Part shown: one piece after another, positions 1 through 6,988 of the stretch
How positions within the stretch are numbered: the first letter of the stretch is position 1
Layout of the letters: the number at the start of each line of letters is the position of its first letter
Source of the DNA: Planctomycetota bacterium
GTDB lineage: Bacteria; Planctomycetota; SBBH01; JAHFOU01
NCBI GenBank assembly: GCA_023261525.1
Contig: JAHFOU010000056.1
Span: forward strand, 1 to 9,976
Length of the DNA stretch: 9,976 nt
Direction of reading: 5' to 3'
Translations under genes and position numbers: made by a program
The notes under the pieces: generated by a model
Databases searched by the model: none
What the model saw: the letters and a program-made list of their open reading frames with translations, nothing else
Told to the model about the DNA's origin: nothing

Positions 1-3000
1 CGAGTACGTTCCGGAGGGGCGGGAGGTTGTTGCTGAGGCCCGGGATCCGGGCACTCGCCGCGTCCAGCATGGACCGCACATCGCGGAGGACCGGATCGTC
101 CACGGACACTGTGGCCGCGAATTCACCCGGCACGAAACTCGCCCCGAGCGTGTTCGCCCAGACCGGGAAGCGGTTCTGGGGGTCGTGCAGCATGTCCAAG
201 AAGTTGGCCAGGCCCGACAGGTAGGTCTTGTTGACCAGGTTGTTCACGAGGGACACGGCCGTGCCGTAGGCGAGGTCCTCGACGGCCCCCTGGTCCTCGG
301 GCGCGGCGTACTTCACGAAGTTGACCAGGTCCGCGGCCGTGCCCAGGATGGAGGCGAAGGGGTCGATGCGGCCGTAGGACACGTACTTGTTCCCTACGCG
401 CACCGAGTAGGGTTGCCAGCCGGATTCCTCCAGGATCTGCCGCTGCTCCTTGTCGGTCGGGCCCCGCCCCGTGATGACCGGCAGGCCGTCCGGGTCGCTC
501 TCCCCAGCCTTGGTCAGGATGTAGGCGGTCGTGCCCAGGCCCAGCGACATCCGACCGATGGCGTCCGCCTTCCTCCGGGAATCGTGGGAGAGCATGTCCC
601 GGACGAGGGAATTCCGGGAGTGCTCCAAGCTGGCCGCGACCGCCGGGAAGCGCTTGGCGGCCAGGAGCTGGACCACGCCCGACACCGCGCCGACATTCCT
701 CTGGGCCGCGAAGTTGATGATGTTCACGGGAGTCCGCACGAAGGGCATGATCAGGCGGAGGTACCAGTGGTTGAGGACGGCCTCCTGGACGCGGTAGGCG
801 ACCGTACCAGGGGCCAACGGGGTCGTGAACGTGACCTCCTGTGCGCGCTGTAGGGCCAGCTGCCCAAGCGCGGACAGGCGCGCGTGCTCGGGCTGGGAGA
901 GTTGTTTCGTGACGAAGGCCCGGGCCGCCTCATCGATCTGGACCTTACTCCGGAGGCCACCGCGGACAGCCTCTTCCACCCCTTGGTGGTACAGCTGGGC
1001 GGTCCCGTAAGCCTGGCCCTTGAAGATGAGCCGGTCCATCTGCTCGTGCACGAAGGCGCTGGCTCCGGCCGGGCCGATCGCCGGGTTCATCAGGGCTTCC
1101 TTCGTGAGCTCGGAGCGGGCGAGGGCTCGGTAGTTCAGGTTCTGGAAGAACTGGTCCGTCGCCGTCAAGACGGTACTGGGCATCCGGACCAGGCGACCGA
1201 GCCAGGTCAGCGCCTGACCGTGGACGGTGTCCGGCCCCACGCCCAGGGCTTCCGGGCTGATCGCCCGGCGGCTGATATCGTGCACGTCCGAAAACACTGC
1301 CTTGGGATCGAGCAAGTGACCATCGCCGCGCAGCGCGGCGGCCGTGGCCCTCCAGGCATCCCCGGCCGATCCGATGAGGTTGGTGATCTCCCGGACGCCG
1401 TCCGCGATTACTCCGGTCCTCCCGGTGAGGGCACCGCCCGCGATGAGCTCGAGCGGTCGGTACACAGTAGTCAGGGCATTCGAGAAGCCGTTCACGACGA
1501 CCGTGGTGGGGCGACCGAGGAGACTGTTGTACCAGTACTCGTTCAGGACGCCGAAGGCTCGCCGGCCGTAGACGCCCCGGGCGAAGTCGGCGACCTTGGC
1601 CGTGCGCGCGGCCGCGTCGGTCTCACTCTTGTAAAGGGTGCGGTACTTGGCGATGAGGTCCAGGGCCCTCGCTCGACCACCGCGCTCGTGCAGCGCGGCC
1701 TCCACGGCTTCTTTGTCGAACAGGTCCGCGATGAACGGAACCGGAAGGCGGTTGGAGCCGAGCCCCCGAGCCGTTTCCCCGAGGAGGGTCTTCACCCCCA
1801 ACTCGAGCTCGGCCTGGGTCTGGAAGGATTGGACGGCCAGGAGGATGTCCTTGTCGGTGCCCGCCACGCCGAAGGCTTTGTCGGCCAGGCGGAACGCATA
1901 GTCCGCGTGGGCTTGCAGGGCGATCTTGTAGGCCGGCAGCCGGTGCATGAGGCCGGGCAGGTCGCTCACATCCTTCTGCAAGAAAACCAGCACCCGGTGC
2001 AGATTGCCGTCGCCTAGAATGTCGGCGAACGAGGTCAGGACATCATTCTCTTGCTGGTTCAGGGTGCGGCGGGAGGCATCCCCCAGGCCCTTCAGGGGCT
2101 CGACCAGTTGCTCCATCGCCCGCAGGAGCTGGAGGGAGCCCTCCGGCCCCTGGTACCGGGAGAGGTTGAGGTCCGTCGACTGGATGCCCAGGGCGAGGCG
2201 ATCGATCTCCGAGAGTTTGCTCGGGACCACATTCAGGCCCAGGCGGGGTTCGGCCGCTCGGCTCCGGGCCAGATCCATGAGCTGCCGGGCCTGGGCCTCG
2301 GGCACGTCCATGGTGTGCAGGATGTCGATTGGGTCGGCCTGGACGGGTGGGATGGGCGGGGTCTCCTGAACCAGCTTCACGGCGTCAGCGGCTTCTGGTC
2401 GGGCCGGATCACCAATCTGACCCTCGAGTGGGGCCGGTGCTGGTTCACCACCCGCGGCCTTGTTGACGGCCGCCTCCAGTTCCCGCGGGGGCACCGCCCG
2501 GTCCACGGCCCTCTCGATCTCTTCCGGGGTCTTCCCGGCCGCCCGGGCCAACCGGGTCGCGCGCAGGGCCTTGAAGGAGGTCAGGGCCAGGTCGGTGACT
2601 AGACCGAGGCCTAGGCCCTCCAGGGAGTTCTTGAAGCGCCCCTCGAGCTCGGAGTCGTCCTTGGACGCGGCCAGGAACTCGTTGACCGGGTTCTGGAGCG
2701 ACGGGAAGGCCTGGATGAGGTTGGAGAGTCGCTCCTCGTGCCCGTCGAAAACGGTGAAGTCGGCGATGGCGCCCTTGATGGCGGCCTTGGCGATGGGGGC
2801 CAGTTTGCCCAGCTTGCCCACGAAGCCGAGGGGCACGAAGCCCGCCCCCACGAACCCGGCACCGAAGTTGAAGACCCCCTCGACCAGGCCACCCGCGAAT
2901 GTCCGGCTCTTGCCGAAGAGGCGCTCTTGGTAGTCGGGGAGGGCGTCGAGGGCCAGCGTGTCCGCGAGGCCGTAGATGTCTTGGGCGGCCCCCTCCACAC

Positions 3001-3166
3001 CGCGCAGGGGGGCGGCCAGGATGTCCCCGGCCTGTTGCACGAGGGAGAGCTCCTCGGGCTCTTCCGCGGGCCGGGAGCCCGTGAGCACGGCCGGCCGAGT
3101 CCCGCGGAGACCTCTCAGGCGCTCCTGGCTCTTGCGCTGGATCTCCTCGAAGCTCAGGGGGGGCAT
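1..3166 (-). CDS. Large internal virion / DNA-ejection protein, T7 gp16 position, LPD38-like (C-terminus cut by window edge)
   Basis: I translated this frame by hand from ATG at 3166 to the left edge and found 1055 codons without a stop, so the C-terminus lies outside the window. Its place as the last of the internal-protein genes matches T7 gene 16 (1318 aa), whose product is ejected and helps form the trans-envelope DNA channel. Visible parts, in order: a polar N-terminus; a Gly/Phe/Val-rich hydrophobic stretch at about residues 87-130, a candidate membrane-inserting segment; a conserved-looking block near 135-185 with the motifs ADFTVFDGHEERLSNLI, DDSELEGRFKNSLEG and LGLGLVTDL; a Pro/Ala-rich linker at about 236-282; a long helical region; then TDQFFQNLNYRA (about 668), MPFVRTPVNIINF (about 807), ITGRGPTDKEQR (about 898) and SYGRIDPFAS (about 932). 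From memory, these last motifs are typical of phage proteins with a large polyvalent protein-associated domain 38. I see no lytic transglycosylase signature at the N-terminus, where T7 gp16 has one. The start overlaps the stop of the upstream gene (TAATG), and no good Shine-Dalgarno is visible. The family-level call is firm; the mechanism is inferred from T7. Confidence 0.88.
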   Translation of the reverse strand, partial: MPPLSFEEIQRKSQERLRGLRGTRPAVLTGSRPAEEPEELSLVQQAGDILAAPLRGVEGAAQDIYGLADTLALDALPDYQERLFGKSRTFAGGLVEGVFNFGAGFVGAGFVPLGFVGKLGKLAPIAKAAIKGAIADFTVFDGHEERLSNLIQAFPSLQNPVNEFLAASKDDSELEGRFKNSLEGLGLGLVTDLALTSFKALRATRLARAAGKTPEEIERAVDRAVPPRELEAAVNKAAGGEPAPAPLEGQIGDPARPEAADAVKLVQETPPIPPVQADPIDILHTMDVPEAQARQLMDLARSRAAEPRLGLNVVPSKLSEIDRLALGIQSTDLNLSRYQGPEGSLQLLRAMEQLVEPLKGLGDASRRTLNQQENDVLTSFADILGDGNLHRVLVFLQKDVSDLPGLMHRLPAYKIALQAHADYAFRLADKAFGVAGTDKDILLAVQSFQTQAELELGVKTLLGETARGLGSNRLPVPFIADLFDKEAVEAALHERGGRARALDLIAKYRTLYKSETDAAARTAKVADFARGVYGRRAFGVLNEYWYNSLLGRPTTVVVNGFSNALTTVYRPLELIAGGALTGRTGVIADGVREITNLIGSAGDAWRATAAALRGDGHLLDPKAVFSDVHDISRRAISPEALGVGPDTVHGQALTWLGRLVRMPSTVLTATDQFFQNLNYRALARSELTKEALMNPAIGPAGASAFVHEQMDRLIFKGQAYGTAQLYHQGVEEAVRGGLRSKVQIDEAARAFVTKQLSQPEHARLSALGQLALQRAQEVTFTTPLAPGTVAYRVQEAVLNHWYLRLIMPFVRTPVNIINFAAQRNVGAVSGVVQLLAAKRFPAVAASLEHSRNSLVRDMLSHDSRRKADAIGRMSLGLGTTAYILTKAGESDPDGLPVITGRGPTDKEQRQILEESGWQPYSVRVGNKYVSYGRIDPFASILGTAADLVNFVKYAAPEDQGAVEDLAYGTAVSLVNNLVNKTYLSGLANFLDMLHDPQNRFPVWANTLGASFVPGEFAATVSVDDPVLRDVRSMLDAASARIPGLSNNLPPLRNVL

Positions 3167-3168
3167 TA
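3164..3168 (-). promoter_or_regulatory. TAATG stop/start overlap (gp15-like to gp16-like gene)
   Basis: The TAA stop of the gp15-like gene (3168-3166) shares its last base with the ATG of the gp16-like gene (3166-3164). The preceding bases are pyrimidine-rich with no Shine-Dalgarno visible, so this start probably depends on ribosomes finishing the upstream gene. Confidence 0.75.
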
Positions 3169-5964
3169 CGGATTGATGCGGAGGATGGAAGCGTGGGCGT
3201 TTATCTCGAACTCCTCAACTTCCTGGGGATTCGTGGGATCGATGCCGATGCGGGACAGGAATTCGGGGTAGGCGGGATCCTGTCGGAAGGCCTTGAACAC
3301 GGCCTCTGTGCGGAAGAAGGGGGTCGTGAGGGGGCGGTACTGATAGTCGGTCAGGTCCACGGTCACGGGATCGAGTCGGCGCCGCAGGGTGTCCGCATCC
3401 TCGCGTCTCTCCTCGGGATGCAGCCAGAGACCGCTCCGGAGACCGGTCTCGATGGCGTCGATCTCTTTCCGGAGCTGGACCCGCTCCTCCTCGTCGGGCT
3501 CGTACATGGCCCGATCCCGGAGCACGGACACGGGCTCCACGCCCAGGATAGGAATGATCGACTGGACTAGGCCCGATCGAAGTGCTTCTGGCGCGGCCGC
3601 GAGGGAGCGGAAGGCTATGGCTTCTACATCGCCCCGGGTCGTCTGGCGCCCGAAGATCGGATCCAGCCCGGACACCCAGGCCGCGGCCGAGCGATAGAAC
3701 TCCTCGGGCAGGGCCGGGTCGCGGAGGGCCTGGATGAGCGGGTGCACCGCCGAGAAGTTCTCTCGCTGGCCCGGGTTGGCGAGGACGCTGGCCCAGGCCA
3801 AGGCGTCTTTCCGGTCGTTGTCTAGCAGGGCCCCGGCCTGCTGCGCGGCCTCGGCCGAGACGCCGGCCTTTACGGCCTTCTCCGTCACCTTCCGGGCCGA
3901 CTCGGGGAAGAGTCGATCCGTGATCTCGTTCTGGATGCGCCGTAGTTCGACGCGGGCCCGTCCCTCGAAGGCACGGGGATCGGTCTGGGGATCGGACAGG
4001 ATCCCGTCCACGGCCGCGGCGTAATGATCCCGGAGCTCTTGCCGGGCCGTCGAGAGAATGGTCAGCTGGGTCTGGTCGGGCTGGCCCCCCGTGAAGACCT
4101 GGAACCGGTTCTCGAGGTCCGCGAGGGCGCCCTGGTAGGCCTCCGACTGGAAGAACCGTTCCCTCCCCGCCGCGGCCTTCACGTTGTCTTCCCGCTGGAG
4201 CTGGGCCTCTAGCTGGGTCAGGGACCCTTCCGCCTCCCCCTGCCGAATCAGGTCCTCGGCGTCCTGGAAGCGGGAGAACTTGGTGCGGATCTGTTGGAGG
4301 AGCCCGTCCCGCTTTCCGCGTGTGTCGGTCTCGAGTTGGCCGATGACGGTCCGGTCGGCCGCCCACCGCTCCTCGAGCCAGGCCCGATGTAGCTCCTCCC
4401 GATTGGTCTGGCCCTCGGTCGTTCCCACGAAGGTCAGGAAATCCCGCTGGGCCCGGACTCTGAGATCCTGCACTTGGTCGTCGATCCTCTGCTGGACCTC
4501 GTCCGTGTAGCCGGTTGGCTTCAGCTCCCCATAGCGCCCAATGACGCCATTGAAGATGGCGCTTTGTTCGACGAAGCGGCTCGAGCCCCGGCGCTGGGCC
4601 AGAGTGTCCTTGAGGGTGAGGTAGTCTTCTCCGGTGAGGCTCCCGGTCCCGAGGCTGGCCTGGGCCAGGGCCTCGGCGTCGTCCAGCTTGCCATCGGCCA
4701 GGAGCACGTGGAACTGCTGGATCGAGTTCTGGTCGGACTGGCGGGCCCGGTCCGTCTGCTGCACGAAGGTTTCGAGGGCGTCCACCACGAAGGCCCCGTA
4801 CCCGTCGAAGCGGTCGTTCTCTTGGTCGTCCCGCAGGTACTGGTCCCCGAGTTGTCGGGCCAGGGTGGCGAGAGGAACCCCATCCCGCTTGGCGCGTACG
4901 AGGAGGGGCATGTAGTCCTTCTCAGCCTCGGAGATGGCCAGCGCGCGCCGGGCAGCCTCGGTCTGGACCTGTTGGCGGGCGTGGACCTCGGAGTCGTTTT
5001 GGTACTGCTTCTTGAGTTGCTCCAGGCTGACCCCCACATCCCCCCGGTCGTCGCCGAGGCGCACCCCGCCCACGACGAGTTCCTGGGCCGCGTACACGGC
5101 CCGCACGGCCGAGTCGGGGTCGACGGTGGCCAGGCGCTGGAAGGTGAGCTTGAGGGCCTGGAAGGCCACCTCCCGGGGGTTGAGGACGCTGTGGCCGCGG
5201 ACCTCCGTGGTCAGGAAGTCCGTGATGGGCTGGAGGGCTTTGGAGTCGATGACGTCATTCGCCAGGAGGGCCTGGTCGAACATGCCCCCGATCTCTCGCA
5301 CCAGGTTGTTCGAGTGGGCCAGTTCCAGGGCCTTGGACCGTCGCTCGGCGGCCGTGGCCCGGAACTCGTCATCGACCTGCTCCTTGACGCGCAGGGCCTC
5401 CTGGCCCCCGTAGAAACTCTGGACCGCCGGGCTGTTGACAATCTTCTCCCACTCCTCGGACAGGATGGACTCGGGCGCCGTGGGCAGGAGTGGCTGCCCG
5501 TTCGCGTCGTTGACGGCCGCGACCTCGTTCACGCGACCCAGGACATTGTTCCGGTATATCTGGGCCATCAGGCGACCGGCCCCGCGCGCGTACCCGATCT
5601 GCCAATTCGGGTTGACGGAGGGGGGGATTATCCCCTGGCGTTGGAGGAACTCGAAGTCCCGGATGGCCTTGGCCTTCCGTTCCTTCGCGTCCTCGATCTG
5701 GGCCGCGCCCGATTCGAGATGCTCCACGAGTTGGGGGCGCTCGAGGGCGAACCGCTCCCCCGCCAACTGGGATTTCCGCGCCTTGTTAGCGGCCCGTTGC
5801 TCGAGGAAGCCGGCTACCGTTTGGCTGAGGCCCGCGAAATTCAGGACCGGGATGGGGGCTTCGCTCTGCACGTCCGGGCGCGCGAAGAGGTCCACGGGCA
5901 CGGCCCGGGGCTGGAGGCGGAGGGCCTCTTGCAGGCGGGCGGTTTGCTGTCGACGGCGAGGCAT
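3166..5964 (-). CDS. Internal virion protein, T7 gp15-like ejectosome core protein (932 aa)
   Basis: This is a long, soluble, mostly helical protein rich in Glu, Arg, Gln and Ala, with no signal peptide or membrane segment. Its position between the gp14-like and gp16-like genes, and its style, match T7 gp15 (747 aa), a core protein that is ejected at infection and with gp16 builds the periplasmic part of the DNA channel. The N-terminus is basic (MPRRRQQTARLQ). Residues 110-145 contain PPSVNPNWQIGYARGAGRLM, a pattern (NP-W/F-x-x-G-Y, then a helix ending in Tyr) that I associate with gp15-type proteins of other podoviruses. A second recognisable stretch, PESILSEEWEKIVNSP, lies at 164-179. The C-terminal third continues helical and ends in ILRINP. 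It is about 185 residues longer than T7 gp15. The ATG at 5964 lies 3 nt after the upstream stop, which supports this start; Shine-Dalgarno complementarity is poor, suggesting coupled translation. No enzymatic motif was seen. The assignment rests mainly on gene order and composition. Confidence 0.85.
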   Translation of the reverse strand: MPRRRQQTARLQEALRLQPRAVPVDLFARPDVQSEAPIPVLNFAGLSQTVAGFLEQRAANKARKSQLAGERFALERPQLVEHLESGAAQIEDAKERKAKAIRDFEFLQRQGIIPPSVNPNWQIGYARGAGRLMAQIYRNNVLGRVNEVAAVNDANGQPLLPTAPESILSEEWEKIVNSPAVQSFYGGQEALRVKEQVDDEFRATAAERRSKALELAHSNNLVREIGGMFDQALLANDVIDSKALQPITDFLTTEVRGHSVLNPREVAFQALKLTFQRLATVDPDSAVRAVYAAQELVVGGVRLGDDRGDVGVSLEQLKKQYQNDSEVHARQQVQTEAARRALAISEAEKDYMPLLVRAKRDGVPLATLARQLGDQYLRDDQENDRFDGYGAFVVDALETFVQQTDRARQSDQNSIQQFHVLLADGKLDDAEALAQASLGTGSLTGEDYLTLKDTLAQRRGSSRFVEQSAIFNGVIGRYGELKPTGYTDEVQQRIDDQVQDLRVRAQRDFLTFVGTTEGQTNREELHRAWLEERWAADRTVIGQLETDTRGKRDGLLQQIRTKFSRFQDAEDLIRQGEAEGSLTQLEAQLQREDNVKAAAGRERFFQSEAYQGALADLENRFQVFTGGQPDQTQLTILSTARQELRDHYAAAVDGILSDPQTDPRAFEGRARVELRRIQNEITDRLFPESARKVTEKAVKAGVSAEAAQQAGALLDNDRKDALAWASVLANPGQRENFSAVHPLIQALRDPALPEEFYRSAAAWVSGLDPIFGRQTTRGDVEAIAFRSLAAAPEALRSGLVQSIIPILGVEPVSVLRDRAMYEPDEEERVQLRKEIDAIETGLRSGLWLHPEERREDADTLRRRLDPVTVDLTDYQYRPLTTPFFRTEAVFKAFRQDPAYPEFLSRIGIDPTNPQEVEEFEINAHASILRINP

Positions 5965-5970
5965 GCGCTA
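5962..5970 (-). promoter_or_regulatory. TAG-CGC-ATG junction (gp14-like to gp15-like gene)
   Basis: The stop TAG at 5970-5968 is separated by three bases from the ATG at 5964. No purine-rich Shine-Dalgarno sits at the usual 5-9 nt distance; the closest is GAGTGA further upstream. This placement decides the gp15-like start. Confidence 0.7.
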
Positions 5971-6534
5971 TTCGTCACTCGACTTGGGGGGCGGAGAACT
6001 GGTCGGCCCGCCGCCGCCGTACGCACCGGATCCCCCGCCTGACGGCAGGAAGGTGCCGGCGATCCCGAGTTTCGTGTTGTATGGGCCGTAGACGGTCCGG
6101 GGTCGCGCCGCCGCAACTCGGTCGTTGCGCCGGGCCGCCGCCTCCCGAGCTTCCTGCTCGAGTTGGCGCTCGGTGGCGGCCAGGTTGTCCGCGCTCACAC
6201 CGATGTTGACCAGCTCGGCCCGCTCGAAGTCGGCGAGCAATAGGGCCACGGTCTGACCGCCCGTGCCGCTCTCGAGGGCCTGGAGTTTGGCCGCCCCCGC
6301 CGCTTCGCGCGATTGGGTCACGATCTGACGGATTTCCTGGGCCCCGGCCGCCCGCTCCTCGAAGGTGCGAGCCCGGAGGGACGAGAACTCCTCGAGCGCG
6401 GCCTTGGTGGCGGCCTCCACGGTCTGTCCGAAGACCTTGTTGTTGTAGTCGTTCTCGCGCTCGGCCTCGGCCTGTGCCAGGAAGGACTGGCCTCGCTGGC
6501 CGACCTGGCCGGTGATGGCGCCCGCGTAGGTCAT
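5968..6534 (-). CDS. Internal virion protein, T7 gp14-like (188 aa)
   Basis: This protein is close in size to T7 gp14 (196 aa), a small internal protein that is ejected first and is placed in the outer membrane in T7. Residues 10-145 are almost entirely predicted helix or coiled coil (many Glu, Ala, Arg and Gln). The central segment, ALESGTGGQTVALLLADFER (86-105) followed by NIGVSADNLAATERQLEQEA, matches the podovirus gp14 pattern of a Gly/Ser turn, a hydrophobic helix and then a long Gln/Glu-rich helix. T7 gp14 has GESMLEGSSMDRI and a comparable helix at the same place. Residues 160-188 are a flexible Gly/Ser/Pro tail (PSGGGSGAYGGGG, then SSPPPKSSDE). The N-terminus (MTYAGAITGQVGQRGQ) is less hydrophobic than that of T7 gp14, and no clear transmembrane helix is visible. 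The start is 1 nt after the gp13-like stop and the end is 3 nt before the gp15-like start, so it is a tightly packed operon member. Confidence 0.85.
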   Translation of the reverse strand: MTYAGAITGQVGQRGQSFLAQAEAERENDYNNKVFGQTVEAATKAALEEFSSLRARTFEERAAGAQEIRQIVTQSREAAGAAKLQALESGTGGQTVALLLADFERAELVNIGVSADNLAATERQLEQEAREAAARRNDRVAAARPRTVYGPYNTKLGIAGTFLPSGGGSGAYGGGGPTSSPPPKSSDE

Positions 6535-6538
6535 ACTA
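6532..6538 (-). promoter_or_regulatory. TAG-T-ATG junction (gp13-like to gp14-like gene)
   Basis: The stop TAG at 6538-6536 is followed after one base by ATG at 6534. A minimal GAG lies about 5 nt before the ATG. The spacing again suggests coupled translation. Confidence 0.7.
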
Positions 6539-6988
6539 GCTCAGGTACTCGAAGCGGCGGAAGGGGAGGTTGAAAGGGCCCAAGGATCGGGTCTCGACGA
6601 AGTCGCACCCGAGCCATTCGAGCCAGCGCGCGTGATTCTCGTTCCGGGCGTCGACCCAATTCGTCAGACGCCGGTACTGTAGGGCCAGGCGATCGAACCA
6701 GGTGATGGATTCCCGGGCCATCCAGAAACGATGCTCTCGGAGGCGGTCGCTCGCCATCATCCAGGGCCCGGCAGTGTCGGAGTCCACGGGCGCGGCCCCG
6801 AAGACGGCAATGGGCTCGTCCCCGATCACCGCGGCCCACAGGTCGGGCGTGAGCTTGGCACAGGCCAGGAGGCCGGCCATGGGGTCGAGGCCGGAAGCGG
6901 CCAGGATCTCGTCCCGGTCTTCCTGGCGGAGGTTGTGGCCCAGGCCGGTGAGGTGGGCCGGGCTGGCGCTCACGACGCAGGGGGTCAT
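6536..6988 (-). CDS. T7 gp13-like internal protein with degenerate GNAT-like fold (150 aa)
   Basis: This is a small protein in the T7 gene 13 position, of similar size (T7 gp13 is 138 aa). The C-terminal half lines up with T7 gp13 as I recall it: PWMMASDRLREHRFWMARES (75-94) against a WFVTSDQVWRL segment, and TNWVDARNENHARWLEWLG (109-127) against WNYVWVGNTSHIRFLKTIG, then a Phe-rich strand near the end (FNLPFRRFEYL). The Asn-x-x-His-x-Arg-x-Leu-x-x-Leu-Gly element is the usual C-terminal helix motif of GNAT N-acetyltransferases. However, the acetyl-CoA pyrophosphate loop (Gln/Arg-x-x-Gly-x-Gly/Ala) is not visible, so catalysis is doubtful. In T7, gp13 is needed for correct virion assembly and is not a main part of the channel. 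The ATG at 6988 was chosen because it overlaps the upstream TGA as ATGA and begins at the expected family length; the same frame stays open to 7807 only as a shadow of the nozzle gene. An active acetyltransferase is possible but not supported by what I see. Confidence 0.85.
   Translation of the reverse strand: MTPCVVSASPAHLTGLGHNLRQEDRDEILAASGLDPMAGLLACAKLTPDLWAAVIGDEPIAVFGAAPVDSDTAGPWMMASDRLREHRFWMARESITWFDRLALQYRRLTNWVDARNENHARWLEWLGCDFVETRSLGPFNLPFRRFEYLS
6985..6988 (-). promoter_or_regulatory. ATGA stop/start overlap (nozzle to gp13-like gene)
   Basis: The TGA of the nozzle gene (6987-6985) and the ATG of the gp13-like gene (6988-6986) overlap by 4 bp. Upstream of the ATG I see no strong Shine-Dalgarno (only a distant CGAG), so translation by re-initiation after termination is likely. 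Confidence 0.75.

Noticed and set aside
884..2017. Plus-strand open frame of 377 codons antisense to the gp16-like gene
   Set aside because: It is a compositional shadow of the continuous minus-strand coding frame, which carries the recognisable phage motifs. The same applies to 185-853, 2051-2602, 2738-3271 and 8446-9105.
3070..3166. Lytic transglycosylase domain at the N-terminus of the gp16-like protein, expected from T7
   Set aside because: The first residues (MPPLSFEEIQRKSQERLRGL onward) show no Glu-Ser catalytic motif or Gly-Leu-Met-Gln type motif.
3215..4366. Minus-strand open frame of 383 codons in another frame within the gp15-like gene
   Set aside because: It is extremely Arg/Pro/Gly-rich, typical of an out-of-frame reading of GC-rich DNA, and overlaps the supported 932-codon frame completely.
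4474..6042. Plus-strand open frame of 522 codons antisense to the gp15-like gene
   Set aside because: It lies wholly opposite a gene with good family support, is rich in Gly/Val/Leu/Asp as expected of a high-GC antisense shadow, and has no recognisable motif. Long antisense frames are expected when nearly every third base is G or C.
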